Notes under the pieces: model-generated | Databases searched by the model: none | Seen by the model: the letters and a program-made list of their open reading frames with translations, nothing else | What the model was told of the DNA's origin: nothing | Made by a program: the position numbers and the translations under genes | Part shown: in pieces, positions 18,771 through 31,499 of the stretch | Numbering within the stretch: the first letter of the stretch is position 1 | Layout: each line of letters starts with the position of its first letter | Origin: Palaemon carinicauda | Taxonomy: Eukaryota; Arthropoda; Malacostraca; Decapoda; Palaemonidae | Assembly: GCF_036898095.1 (NCBI RefSeq) | Contig: NC_090745.1 | Coordinates: forward strand, 86,311,717-86,375,716 | DNA length: 64,000 nt | Direction of reading: 5' to 3'

Positions 18771-19370
18771 ATAGAATACAATGAAATTTCCCAAAATCAT
18801 AGTTGACTATGGCCCAGGGTACTGCTATGGTACAGTGAAAACCCACAAGACGGCAAACCCCCTGAAGCCTATCATCTCCAAGATTAATTCAACTACCACC
18901 AAATAAGCAAAAATTTTAATAATATCCTCATCCCCTATATACCTGGCACCTACTCATTAAAATCAGCAGTGGAGTTCATTGATCTACAGTATTACAAGAA
19001 ACAGGACCTGAAGAAGACATTGCCTCTCTCAATGTGGAAAGCCTCTTCACAAATGTCCCTGTCCCGGGAACTGTAAACATAATACAGTACTAGACAGAGT
19101 GTAGAGATCCAACATGGAACCACTACCCATATCTGAGTATGGTATAAGAGAGATGTTGAAGTTCAGCACCATGGAAGCTCTGTCCCTCTCTCACCATGGA
19201 CAGTTATTTCGACAAATATATGGTGTAGCCATGGGATCTCTCTTGGAACTCCATTTGCCAACGTATATGGTAACCATTGAAGAAAAGACCTTCATAGAAC
19301 ACAAGAGGCCAAAAATCTATGTACGTTATACCGATGACATATTCATCATCATCTCCTCCTACGTCTATTG
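18771..19370 (+). pseudogene. Penelope-like element reverse transcriptase, N-terminal part
   Basis: Several frames together give a Penelope-type RT: GTVKTHKTANPLKPIISKI (18832-18888), IPGTYSLKSAVEFIDL-like block near 18945, DIASLNVESLFTNVPV (about 19015-19065), and LFRQIYGVAMGSLLELHL (19203-19255). The active site is RYTDDIF (about 19324-19344), with the family's Y-x-DD. Frameshifts and stops interrupt it. The sequence stops after FIIISSYVY at about 19370, where an oppositely oriented LINE begins. The remainder of the RT resumes near 20918. Confidence 0.85.
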
Positions 19371-20917
19371 ACGTAAAGGGCCTTGGTTAGATTTCGTTAG
19401 TCTCTATTTTGAGCTTTTAATTCAATACTTCTCCATTCATCATCTACTTCATGCTTCTTAGTCCTCAACCATGTTTGGTGAACTAATCTCTGTTGGGTAG
19501 TGCAAAGAGCATGCCCAAACCATTTCCATCTACCCCTCATCATAATCTCAACCACATATGGCACTCGAATAATCTCTTATAGTTTCATTTCTAATCCTGT
19601 CCTGTCATTTAACAAATATCCTTCTGAGGGCTTTTTTTCTCAAATCTACTAAATCTAATGGAGATTGTTTCATTGTCATACCATGATTCATGTCCATAGA
19701 GTAACACCGATCTCACTAAACTAATATATAGTCTGATTTTTATATGTAATTTCAGGCGATTTGATTTCCAAATTTTACTTAACCTAGCTATTGTCTGATA
19801 TGCTTTTTTCAATCTTTCACTAAACAATGATACTTCATCTTCCATTGCATACTCCATTCTAATCATCTCTGTCTTTGTTCTATTTATCTTCAGCCCAACC
19901 TCGTGTGATATTTCATGCATTCTGGTAAGCAAGCATTGCAAATCCTGTGGTGTTCTGCTAACAAGGACAGTATCATCAATATACTCTAGGTCTGCTAAAT
20001 TCCGATCACCAATCTAGTCCAATCCTTCTCCACCATCTCTGACTGTTCTACACATTACAAAATCTAGGAGGAGGGTAAACAACATAAGTGACAACACATT
20101 CCCTTGGCGTACTTCGCTGTTCACTGGAAATTCATTTGATAAGACTCCATTAACATTAACTTTTCACTTGCTATGCTCATGAAAAGACTTAATCAAATGT
20201 ACATATTTAAGAGGAATGCCATAATAACGCAGGACTATTCACAAAATTGGCCGGTGCACACTATCAAAGGCTTTTTCATAGTCCACAAATGCCACCAAAA
20301 GGGGGTTAATATATTCTATGCATTGCTGTACATCTCAAAATGAAAATTTGGTCATTGCAACTTCTATCTTTTCTAAATACTGCTTGTTCATCTCTCAGCT
20401 CTTCGTCTTTTTTACTCCAGTCTCTTTAGAATAAGTATACTATATATTTTCATAACAACTGACCTAAGTGTTATGCCTCTATAATCAGTCAGGTCTCCTC
20501 TTTTTGCTATTTTCACCAACACTCCTAACTTCCATTCATCAGGTTTTGCCTCTTCATGCCACATTCTACAAAATTTTGTAAGTAGTCTGGGAGTCGCTTC
20601 ATCTTCGGCCAGTATCATCTCAGCAGTTATTCCATGGTAACCATGGGCTTTCCATATCTTTAGTCTTTTTAGGATAGTTTCGACCTCAAACACACTGAAT
20701 TCATTCATTGGCATAGCAAGGTCTTCATCAGCTTCAGGTATATCAATAAAATTATTCCCTTTATATTTCCTATCCATAACCTCACTAATATGTTCCATGC
20801 AATGTCGTCTTTCTTGATCTTCTGTTACTAAAACAGAGCCATCTATGATCTCTCTTTTGATGGGTATATGTTTCATCTTCTTTGCCCAAGTCGAGATTTC
20901 ATTAATTGCAACAAAAA
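19371..20917 (-). pseudogene. RTE/I-like LINE-3 inserted in the Penelope element (minus strand)
   Basis: On the minus strand the region from 20917 down carries EISTWAKKMKHIPIKREIID, HCMEHISEVMDRKY, VETILKRLKIWKAHGYHGIT, AEMILAEDEATPRLL, WHEEAKPDEWKLGVLVKIAK and KRGDLTDYRGITL. After a gap with frameshifts (AFVDYEKAFDSV-like, QGCVLS-like and ADDTVLV-like pieces between 20300 and 19950), MHEISHEVGLKINRTKTEMI and LVRSVLLYGHESW follow (19941-19609). The 3' part (19600-19371) holds the short UTR sequence CCTCGGTT-like typical of this LINE. Multiple stops make it dead. Its insertion splits the Penelope RT. Confidence 0.82.
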
Positions 20918-21870
20918 AGAAAGAAGAGACAGAAGAGTTAGCTGACAAACTTATGAGAAATTCTGTACTCATTTTCACAACCGAATTGTCAATAAAAAAC
21001 ACTGCCTTTCCTCGATATCCTAGTCAACTAGATGATCAATTCAAGACAGCGGTATACACTAAATCAACCAACGAAGCATGATGCTTAAATGCCAGAGGTA
21101 AGTGCCCAGAAACATACAAAAAGTCAGTAATAAGTGCTTACGTAAAAGGGGCAAAACTGGGAAAGACGTGGATGCCGAACTAAACAGAATTTGACAACTA
21201 CTAACAAATAATGGATATCCTGACAGCATGATAGAAGAAACCATAAGGAAGAAATTGAATGAAGTTCAACAACCCACGAAGGCAAAAACTAACACAGAAG
21301 TCAAAAAAAAACCTTATCATATACCACTACCTTTGCTTTAGTTCGGCCTACAAAGATGAAACACGGACATTGCGAGGAATCTTCAATCAAGGTGTGCCCC
21401 AAAAGCCCCTTACCAGAAAGTGAAACTTGTAATATATAGCAAGCCCAACCTGACTGCAAGTCTTATGATGAAAACAATACCTCCCAAAAAGGACCAAAGG
21501 AAACGTGCACAAACGTAGTCTTACAAATTTTCATGCCCTGAAATGTGTAAATCACACAAAAAAGACTATATTGGACACACTACCACATCGTTCCAAAGAC
21601 GGATGTTGTCGCAAAGAAATCAGGGCCCATAAACCCGTTACCCAATAAACTAACACTATTGATGTCCACGACCGGAAACTCTCCTTGAAGGAATGAATTG
21701 ATGGAACCCACATTGTTCACAAGGAGAACTACTACGGAAGACTTATAATTGCTGAAGTTGTAGGCATCGACCTCCAGGCACCAACTTTGAACATACTGTA
21801 CAGAAAATTTTTAACTGTACACTCCCCTCAAGAAGAAAGCGACATGGATAAATTATATAGTGGTGCAAGT
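20918..21870 (+). pseudogene. Penelope-like element: RT C-terminus and GIY-YIG endonuclease remnant
   Basis: It resumes with ELADKLMRNSVLIFTTELSI, then LPFLD-like residues, then FKTAVYTKSTNEA (family form F-T-VYxKPTN), CPETYKKSVISAYVKGA and an LLTNNGYPDSMIEETIRKKL block (about 20930-21265). Further on, CKSHKKDYIGHTTTSFQRRM (about 21546-21605) matches the GIY-YIG nuclease region of Penelope elements (DYIGxTxxxFxxRL). [16 protein letters not shown] follows to about 21780. Stops and frameshifts are frequent. Confidence 0.75.
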
Positions 21871-21929
21871 CCGCGCATGCATCTAGTATGTGCGCACATA
21901 TCTATGATTACTACTATCTATCTATTTAT

Positions 21930-22245
<316 letters not shown>

Positions 22246-22349
22246 TATATAATTAACCAGTATCCTCTTCATAATCTAAGGATTTCTGAATGTTTAAAAT
22301 TTTCACCCTTTAATTCTTTATTTCTTTAATATGTGATCTCAACATAATT

Positions 22350-22949
<600 letters not shown>

Positions 22950-23595
22950 AAGTGAAAAACATAGAACAAGAATTTTAATGGGTTTTAAAGAAAACAAAGG
23001 GAAAATTCATAATCATTGCAAAAAAATAGAAAATAATCATTTATAGAATTAATTATCAATAAAGAAAATACAGAAACTAAACTTCCTTTTCAGTTGTAGC
23101 AAATGTGATGATTGATATGAACATAAATGAAAATAAGAAATTTTCATGAACGAAAATTGAGTAAAGAATCTTTATTTTTTTATTGCATTTCTCTGATAAT
23201 TTTTTTTATATGCTCTTGTTTTCTAGCACCTGTTTATAAATTTCTTTATACTGAAAATTAAGCCCAGGTACATTGTAAGATAGCTTCTACAGAAGCCACA
23301 TCCAACCTGTTCCTCTCATTAAGCCACTGTATATTAGTGAGTGAGAATACACGTTCAACATTAGCATTATGAACTACAGTAGAATGCTATATAGTACTGG
23401 CACAAAATTAACATCTCTGACTGATGGTGTTGACATTTCATCATATAAAGTTTAAACTAAGAACCGTTTGAGGTAGTGAAAATGTGGTTATTGTGGTGAG
23501 GTAAAATCTGGACTATAAGGGTGCCCCAGATGGTCGATGCTGGACAGGGGAGAAAATGATCAAATTATTACATCTGGGACATGTCCCTAAAAATC

Positions 23596-23776
23596 CTACA
23601 GACAATTCTACAATGGATCATTTTCTCTAGTTATGGCTCATTTTTTCTTTGCCTACACATACACCCACTACTCTGGCATATTCTTTTCATATCCTCCCCT
23701 GTCCTCATACATCTGGCAACACTGAGATTATCAAAGAATTCTTCTCTCAAGGGGTTAACTACTGCACTGTAATTGG
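23596..23776 (+). repeat. SINE-like repeat, left half (split by LINE-4)
   Basis: It contains GGATCATTTTCTCTAGTTA, TTTGCCTACACATACACC, CCCCTGTCCTCATACATC, TGGCAACACTGAGATTATCA and GGGGTTAACTACTGCACTGT, all matching in order the reverse complement of 55270-55440. The next expected part (CTATGG-AAGCAG-TCTTCTAGGAGAAGG) appears 1.8 kb later at 25613. Confidence 0.75.
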
Positions 23777-25612
23777 CTAAAACCCGAGCTCTATAAGGCA
23801 CTAGGAAAAGGCAAAATATGTCTTGAAACCTTACATAAATGTTATCAAAATGAGTTGGACGAAAAAGAAAAACCAATTATGTGGAAGAAGTCAAGAACAG
23901 AGATGGATGAAAAGAAAAGAAGGCCAATGGCAAAAGACCCAAGACCCATAGCTCTATTGAATATTTCTTGTAAAATATTTATGATGATGGTGAAAGAGGA
24001 AATAGAAAATCACATAAGAATGAACGAAGAAGACAATGAATGTCAAGAAGGATTTACAGGTGGAGGCAGGATAGAGGACAATATCTTTATATTACAGAAT
24101 TGTGTGGAAGAGAGCTATAGTAACAAGAAACCCCTAATAGTAACCGCGATAGACTTTAGTAAAGCATTTGACTGTAAAAGGGGAGGTACTAATAGAAGTT
24201 TTAAAAGAATATAGAATTAACACCAAAATCATAAGTGCAATTGCAAATATTTATCAAGGAGATACTACGGGCATTGACTTAGGAGAAGGTATAGAACAAG
24301 AAATGGAGGTTACGCGTGGAATTAAACAGGGTTGCACAGGATCAACTTCACTTTTTAAACTAATTAAATATATAGTCATGAAGATAATGGAAGAGGAAGG
24401 AAACGGTTTCAGAAATCAATTAATAAAGGTAGAATCATTATTTTTTTTTCAGATGATGCCTTAATAATTGCACAGGATATACATAATGTAAAGCGTAACA
24501 TCCAGATATTAGTAGAAACTGGTAAAAAATGTGTGTTAGAAATTAATAAAGAAAAGAGTAATATTATGATTTACAATATGAAAGAAAAACCAGATAACGT
24601 AGAGGGAATCAAAGTAGTAGAAAGTTTAACATGCTTAGGAATAAAGCTAGGTAATAATAGGAATATATTTAAAACTCAGAAAAGGGCAATGATAGAAAAT
24701 GCACAAAAATTAGCTAATCTAACATATTCAGTTATAGAGAAAAGTTGCAATAAAGTAATGATAGGAAAAACGTTCTGGAAAAGTATTGCTTTACCATCTA
24801 TTTTGTATGGAACAAGTATTAAAAATCTAACAGAAACTGAAATAGAGAAACTATAAAGAATAGAGAATGGGGTATACAGGAAGATTTTAGGTGCCACTAA
24901 AAACAAAGCTAATACTACTCTAAGAGGGGAGATAGGTGCATCTTCTATGAAAATAAGGGTGATGGATGGGAAGCTGCAGTACTTAAATCGTACCCTGAAT
25001 GGAAAGAAGGAAATACTGGAAATAATTATCCAGGATATCCAAGAAAAAGAAGGAAGATGGTGGAAACAACCTGCAAAGTATTTGGAAGAATTAAGTTTAG
25101 GCATAAGACAGATAATAAGAATGAACAAGGCAGAACTAAAATCGGAAACCAGAAAGTGGGATACTGAAAAGTGGAAAGAAATAGAAAGTAAAGTGAGCTT
25201 AGAAATATATAGAACGTGGAAGAAAGAAATTAAAGAAGAGTTACTTTATGACAATACATTTGCTCCAGTGATATTTTTTTAGAGCAAGAACTAATACGTT
25301 AAAACTAAATATTGTAAATAGGCACAATGAGGGGAATGTAAACTGTAATTTTTGTGAAAATGAAGAGGAAGATTTGATACATTTTTTGTTGTTTTGCCAG
25401 GAATATAGAAAAGAAAGGAATGAAGTAATTGAGTTACAACAACCATACGACGAAGACTTAAAGAAGATAGTAGGGTTATTTTTATTTAGAGAAACAAATA
25501 TAGAAAAGAAAAAAGACGTATTAAACCTGATGTGGAAGAAAAGACAAAACAGTACAAAAAGATAAACTTTGGAGGCGCCGTTGTAAATGCTATGCCTTAC
25601 CCGGAACCTGAA
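23777..25612 (+). pseudogene. LINE-4 inserted in a SINE; nearly full ORF2 with frameshifts
   Basis: Blocks in order: RPIALLNISCKIFMMMVKEEI and FTGGGRIEDNIFILQN (frame 23855-24214), catalytic Asp in VTAIDFSKAFDC, then after a one-base shift YRINTKIISAIANIYQGD and TRGIKQGCTGS (24168-24464). A shift in a T run at about 24442 follows, then FADDALIIAQD-like residues and LEINKEKSNIMIYN, SLTCLGIKLG and SIALPSILYGT (24533-24856). A stop then leads into IENGVYRKILGATKNKANTTLRGE and the C-terminal part (24947-25565), with a CNFCENEEEDLIHFLLFC zinc-knuckle-like motif near 25351-25404. Only a few disruptions, so it is a relatively young copy. Clade unresolved. Confidence 0.82.
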
Positions 25613-26015
25613 CCTGAGGATAGAAGACGAAGTAACTCTTTGGCTATGGGAAGCAGTTCTTCTAGGAGAAGGACACTTAAAAACCAAACCAATGTTCTCT
25701 AGTCTTAGGCAGTGCCATAGCGTCTGTACCATGGTCTTCCACTGTCTTGGGATAGAGTTCTTTTGCAGAGGGTACACTCGGGCAGTAGCACACTATTCTA
25801 TTTCATTTCTCTTCCTCTTGTTTTAAGTTTTTATTGTTTGTGTATGAAAGATCTATTTAATGTGGTTTCTGTTCCTAAAATATTTTATTCTATTTTTTTT
25901 ATTACTTCTCTTGTAGTTTATTTCCTCTTCTTACCGGGCTATTTTTCCCCGTTGGGGTCCTTATTAGCATCCTACTTTTGCAACAAGGGTTGTAGCTTAG
26001 ATAATAATGATGATG

Positions 26016-26056
<41 letters not shown>
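25613..26056 (+). repeat. SINE-like repeat, right half with LINE-type tail and (AAT)n
   Basis: It continues the SINE with TCTTCTAGGAGAAGGACACT, GTACCATGGTCTTCCACTGT, AGGGTACACTCGG and TTCTCTTCCTCTTGTTTTA. The 3' tail is shared with the CR1-like LINE (GGGCTATTTTTCCCCGTTGG, TAGCATCCTACTTTTGCAAC, GGGTTGTAGCTTAGA) and ends in (AAT)n at 26005-26056. The region 26057-27690 that follows has no recognisable gene. It is AT-rich with scattered short frames. Confidence 0.8.
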
Positions 26057-26061
<5 letters not shown>

Positions 26062-27775
26062 TAATAGAAATAATTATAGTAATGTGTAGGCTACGCATGT
26101 GTCTTTTTCGTATTTTTCTTCACATTAGATAACGTGAGAGGTAAAGTTTAAAAAAAGTGACGTATTAACAAGTACGGTGATGAAAATAAAAGAAGATTAC
26201 AATTTGATATATTTAGTCTCTTGTTATTGTTACTATCGTGATACTTTCCATTTCAAAATTTTATATAGTAGAGAGATGGAAGAGGTTAAGTGGTACTATA
26301 ATATTATCGTTAACATTGATATGCCAAGGTCGCGTTCGTGAGATTGGTTTAGAAGGATTAGAAGTTTACCGGGAACATCACATGTTTAAAAATAGACCTA
26401 TTCAGAATCATCTTGAGAATCTTTATATGTGAATATTAAGGAAATCTTATGGTTAAGCCAAGGCCATGTTTCACCTTTTCAAGTTTTTGTTCTGGTTGAA
26501 TTGATTTTCATATTAGAATTTTCATTACTTTTTGTTCGCCACACTAAAATATCACTCAATCTATTTGTAAAGTTTAAAAATCAGATTAAGAATATACAAG
26601 GAAGATAAGCATGCCGATAGATTTAGGAAACATCTTTTTGTTTATGTGAACACTTTGCTTAGCATAACCTTAACGAAGAAACTTGGAAAGTGACAATTTT
26701 TCCTTTGTTTCAGGTAATTTAATAATTGCAATAACCATACTATAATAAACAAACCGATGAATCAAGTGAAGCCAAATAGTAGTCACCACAATTAAAGATA
26801 AATCATTATATTTATTTTAGATTTAAATTGCAACGAACGCCCAAATACGAGCTAATGAACGCAGCATGTCAACATTGTAGATACAGTAACTTGTAAGACT
26901 TTCATCAGCTGGTTGCAGTCGACGCTTCTACTAGATAATCTTCCTGAAAAAAAAAGAATTTACATGAGTTCTTTAAAACAACTTTATAATGTATAAGCTA
27001 TCGAAAGGAAGGTTTGGGTAAGTAGGATTATTGTAATTCTCAACCAAACATTTGACATAGGGCGTATTGGAATGTTAACTTATACCTTTTATATTGATTC
27101 GAGACCGGTGTTCTTGCTAGTCTATTTTAACTGGGATGTCTTTGCTAGATGTATTTTAATGGTGTAAACGAACATAATTTAATTTCCGAGAAACACCAAC
27201 ACTGTAAGATTGTTAACCGATTATTATAGGCAGTAGTTATGATAATTCAATTTCACTCCAAATACATGAACAGGGTAAATTTTTATTTTACAACGGTACC
27301 TTCTAATGGCTTTACAATAAAAAAAAAAAAGGTAAAGTTTTGGATTCAACCAAATTGGGAAATGTATTACATTAATATATTTTCCTAGTAAAGCACGTGA
27401 TAACAAAACACTTCTTCTCAATACATTATTGACGCTAATGCATACTTACAGAGAAAAAAAATATTTCAGGAATTGAAGGTCTTGACTTTTTCTAAGTTTA
27501 GTGTATATCTTTCCATGGGCACGCAAGGTAGCTCTTGTTCGTTTGTATGTCTGTTTTCGTCTTACTACTGGGTTCTTTTCAAGGGTTATTATTGGACGAT
27601 TCATTGGTCTCTCAGTCTTGTTTCAAGGATCTGTTTTTCGTGCAATATAACATTGTAAACGATACTATTTTGTTTTTTTCCCTATTTCATTATGGGAGAA
27701 ACCCGTGATTGTCGTTTGTTTTCGGTTTTCAAAAGTTCCGGTTTCTATATTTTCTTCACACGTCACTTTACTGTC

Positions 27776-28063
27776 ATGGATCCTCCGGTACGGTTGTGTG
27801 ATATATGTCGTTATTCCTATTTTGATGTGATCGGCCGATTTCATGGGAATTATAATGGAACTCCTGAAGTAGTGAATCGTTTTCTAAGGGAGCATTCCGT
27901 ATTACCTTTAAGTGTCCAGTGTGGTAAATGTGATTCGCCTTTACATTTTCGTGAGGATAGACATGTGTGGTATTGTACCAAATCTGAACGTATTCCAGTA
28001 CTTGATGATTCAGAAGAGGGTCAACCACAACCTTCCACATCTTCATCGTCACCTTCCGTTTAA
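27776..28063 (+). CDS. Small zinc-ribbon ORF (possible ISXO2/Merlin-type transposase N-terminus)
   Basis: From the Met at 27776 the frame encodes 95 residues (an upstream Met at 27692 adds 28). It contains RLCDICRYSY, NRFLREHSVL, and a second pair CGKCDSPLHF then WYC, giving C-x2-C ... C-x2-C ... C spacing like a zinc ribbon. The LREH...C-x2-C...W-C pattern recalls the N-terminal zinc ribbon of ISXO2/Merlin-type transposases seen in arthropod genomes. The end is Ser/Pro-rich and acidic (DDSEEG). TAAGGTAAGAAG directly at the stop codon looks like a splice donor, so an exon end is possible. No DDE domain was found nearby. Function unproven. Confidence 0.4.
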   Translation: MDPPVRLCDICRYSYFDVIGRFHGNYNGTPEVVNRFLREHSVLPLSVQCGKCDSPLHFREDRHVWYCTKSERIPVLDDSEEGQPQPSTSSSSPSV

Positions 28064-28104
28064 GGTAAGAAGTGATTTAACAAAATATATATATTCAAAT
28101 TTAC

Positions 28105-28740
28105 CCCTGGTTAAAGGGGGGGTCGCAGCTTCCCCTCGGTAGGGGTACAGGGCCCCTAGGTTAGGTTAGGTGGGTTTGTTAGGTTCTGTGGTGCCCTGAA
28201 AATTACTGTGGCCTTAAGGGGGGGTCGCAGGGGGGGCGAAGCCCCCCCCCTGTAGGGGTACAGGGCCCCTAGGTTAGGTTAGGTGGGTTTGTTAGGTTCT
28301 GTGGTGCCTTGAAAATTACTGTGGCCATAAGGGGGGGGTCGCAGGGGGGGCAAAGCCCCCCCCCCCCCCCGGTAGGGGTACAGGGCCCCTAGGTTAGGTT
28401 AGGTGGGTTTGTTAGGTTCTGTGGTGCCCTGAAAATTACTGTGGCCTTAAGGGGGGGTCGCAGGGGGGGCGAAGCCCCCCCCCGGTAGGGGTACAGGACC
28501 CCTAGGTTAGGTTAGGTGGGTTTGTTAGGTTCTGTGGTGCCTTGAAAATTACTTTGGCCATAAGGGGGGGTCGCAGGGGGGGCGAAGCCCCCCCCCCCCG
28601 GTAGGGGTACAGGGCCCCTAGGTTAGGTTAGGTGGGTTTGTTAGGTTCTGTGGTGCCCTGAAAATTACTGTGGCTTTAAGGGGGGGTCGCTGGGGGGCCC
28701 TACCCCCCTCCCCCCGGTAGGCCTAGTTAGGGGTATGGGG
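28105..28740 (+). repeat. G-rich minisatellite with TTAGG motif, ~112-120 bp units
   Basis: Five full units and two partial ones. Each has a G-run (GGGGGGGTCGCAGGGGGGG), GAAGCCCCCCC, GGTAGGGGTACAGGGCCCC, then TAGGTTAGGTTAGGTGGG, TTTGTTAGGTTCTGTGGTGC and GAAAATTACTGTGGCC. Unit starts (CTAGGTTAGG) are at about 28157, 28269, 28389, 28501 and 28618. Length variation is mainly in the G and C runs. A stray copy of the core sits at 30778-30812. Mild reuse of the arthropod telomere pentamer TTAGG is visible, but only two to three repeats in a row. Confidence 0.9.
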
Positions 28741-29427
28741 GAGGGGTGCTGGAACATTAATTATTCATTTATTGCAAATATCATTCAATGCCCCAACACC
28801 CTTCCCCCCCTTCCCCCACCCAAAACCCCGGTTCCCAAAGGGTGTCCCCCATAATTGGTGGGATGAACTAGGGTATACATAGTAAATCTCTAAATCGGTT
28901 GGTTTGCAGTCAAAATAAACGTTAAATTCATTGAAACCACACTATTTCTGATGCAACAAATATATTTTTATTGCATTTTTCCAAATTTGGCTGAAACTAA
29001 AAATTTACCAAAAAAAAAAAGGTATATGATGTAATTACAGGTGTTTTGAACGTTTTTGCTGATTTTCGGCGGAAAGCCATTATTAACATTATCTCATTGC
29101 TCCTATGTTCTGGCAAGCGGAATATGTTTCACTACCTGCATTAACCCCATGGGCTTGTATTTTGGGTATTATTGTATTGTATTACAGGGTAATGTAACCT
29201 AGGAAAAAAACTACTTTTTCTTATAGAAATAATTACGCTCTTCGAAAATGACATTCGTTCCCGTCGCAAATGAATAGTTTCAGAAATATATATATCTATC
29301 CTACAATAATGGGGGACCCTTTGTGGGAATTCTGGGTTTTGGGTGGGTAAAACATACCGGGGAAACGATATATAAACGTAAAACAAGCCTTTTCTTCTCT
29401 ATTCATTACCCTCTTGGATGTATAATA

Positions 29428-29497
29428 AACGGAGGAAAATACAAAACAGTATAGCTGGATAAACTTTGGAGGTGCCGTTGCAAAGGCTATGTCTCAT
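29428..29497 (+). repeat. LINE-4 3'-end fragment
   Basis: TACAAAACAGTA then GATAAACTTTGGAGG-GCCGTTGCAAA matches the 3' end of LINE-4 at 25540-25597. Only about 70 bp. The flanks from 28740 to 29427 and 29498 to 30450 show no recognisable features apart from short AT-rich frames. Confidence 0.6.
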
Positions 29498-30454
29498 GAA
29501 AAAATACAGTAACCAGTACTGCCAACATGTGATGTAGATCAAATGTTAGTGTATCATGCTAACATTAGCAGTGATTTTCATGTAATTTTCTCATTTTACT
29601 TGCCCGTTGTAGTCGCTCTTGTTCGTGCGTTTGTACATAGCAGGTTTTGACCTTCTGCGCAAAAATCCCGCCTCCCTGCGCAGAGACTTTTCCTCCACCA
29701 ATAGGATTTCTTCTTCTCTAATCGTGAAATGTAAGTATTAGTCTCTCTACCAGCTCTGTTCAAGTCTATCACTTGATTAGTTATGTAAAACCCTCGTATA
29801 CATATTACGTTTGACCCCAGCATTACTCGTTTTATTATCCGATACCTTATAAAATCACCTCATTTTATATACCCATCAAATATTATTTATCATACATTCC
29901 ATTTTATCTTCATATATTGCTTTTATACATTTTGTTATGATCTTGTCACTCCCAGATTTCACATAAATAATTGCTTTTGACAAGTTTCCCATTCTGTTCA
30001 TTAATGTTTACTCTCTAGACTCCGTTGCTTTTCCGTTAACCAATCACGAATCCATACGTATGTAAAGTTTGCACACGGTTAATATTTCCCTACCCCCACC
30101 TTCCAACAAGCCCTTTTCCGTGGAAACCTTTGCCCAAGTCAGGTCTTTTTTAGTTCAAGTGACGTCTTTTGCGTATTTTACGATCTAAGTATTAGAAAAT
30201 TGTAACGACTTCAGTAACCCATACTTGAAAGTATTTTGGTGTATTCCAATGTTGATAATTTTCTTAAATCACGTAATGTAATATACCAACTTTTACTGTG
30301 TTCCAAGTGCAGTACTAATCTAAGGCAAAACAGTTAAGACGCCACAGACTCGGTCACAACACCCCCGTGACCCTTAAGTTATGTCGTCACGGTCATAAAA
30401 GTAAGTCATTAATTTCTTTAACTTTAATGTGTTAGTTTTATTATATTTTGTTAG

Positions 30455-30985
30455 AGTGCGAAGCTCAGCATTACCGATTGCCTATGCATACGAGGGTGAT
30501 GTTTTATTTTCCTGTGATCGTAAGTGAGGAACAAGAACCATTATATTTAACGTTGGTAATGTTAGCGTAACGTTACTAATGTTAGCGTGCGCAGCTCAAC
30601 ATTACCGCTTGCCAGTACATACGAGCTTGATGTATTATTTTCATGCGAGCGAAGCGAGCTATTGGTGAAACAAGAACCATTATATATAATGTTATCGTAA
30701 CAGTACTAACGTTACCGTAACGTGAGGGAAGTGATATAACAAAGGGAATTATATTGGGTTTGTAACCTGGGAATTTCTAGGTTAGGTTAGGTGGGTTTGT
30801 TAGGTTCTGTACCCTTTTTGTACTTTTTTATATATTAATTCTTTAAAATACACTCGATAATAATACCGTATCATTGCTAATGTTAGTAATTCCACCGTAA
30901 CGTTAGTAACGCTGTGTATCACCGTAACGTTGGTAACGCTGTGTATTACCGTAACGTTGGTAACGCTGTGTACTGTTGGTAACGT
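30455..30985 (+). repeat. Duplications and 27-bp tandem units (GTAACGTT-rich)
   Basis: A ~130-bp segment with GCTCAGCATTACCG, CATACGAG, TGATG-ATTATTTTC and GAACAAGAACCATTATAT occurs at about 30457-30555 and again at 30590-30695. Nearby, a 27-bp unit (CCGTAACGTTGGTAACGCTG plus TGTATTA) repeats three times at 30895-30975. The TTAGG-minisatellite core is copied at 30778-30812. Non-coding. Confidence 0.7.
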
Positions 30986-31109
30986 TGCTAATGTTACCGT
31001 TCTTAGTACATACGTGAGTGAAATGACACTGAATTTGAACAAGTCATTATATTTAGGTATTTTAACAAAATATATATATAATAAAAAGACATTATATTTA
31101 ATCATTTTA

Positions 31110-31302
31110 ACAGAAAATATATGTTTTCCTGTAGGAAATAACTGGATTTAACCGGTTTCACCTTCATTTCATCCGTAATAATAGCAACCAATCCGGATAC
31201 TTAAAGTTAGTCGGATTGGTTGTTCTGTTGGTTTGCTGTTGAAATGAAGGTCAAATTCAGTCAAATCAAGTTATTTACTACAGGAAAACATATATTTTCT
31301 GT
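31110..31302. mobile_element. Palindromic MITE, 193 bp
   Basis: The ends are ACAGAAAATATATGTTTTCC-TGTAG (31110-31134) and the inverse complement (31278-31302). The arms continue to pair inward through GGTTTCACCTTCATTTCA against TGAAATGAAGGTCAAATT and GCAACCAATCCG against CGGATTGGTT, leaving a loop of about 10 bp. Related but decayed arms are present at about 31519-31550 and 31885-32035. No ORF. Confidence 0.8.
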
Positions 31303-31499
31303 TCGAAATCAGAACCTGTAATACAGTAAAACTTTACCCTATTTGGATGTCTATTATCAATTGTCGTATGCAAACTTAGATTTGATTACCTCGGTTATTA
31401 TTACCTGGCAATTCATGGTTATGGGTTGAAACAAATTTACTAGTAATTTGTTGAAATATGCTAATTAAGTGAATTATGTGAAAATTGTGTTAATGTGAA

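Noticed and set aside
28105..28740. True telomere
   Set aside because: TTAGG runs are only two to three units long and embedded in a 115-bp repeat. DNA continues for tens of kilobases on both sides.
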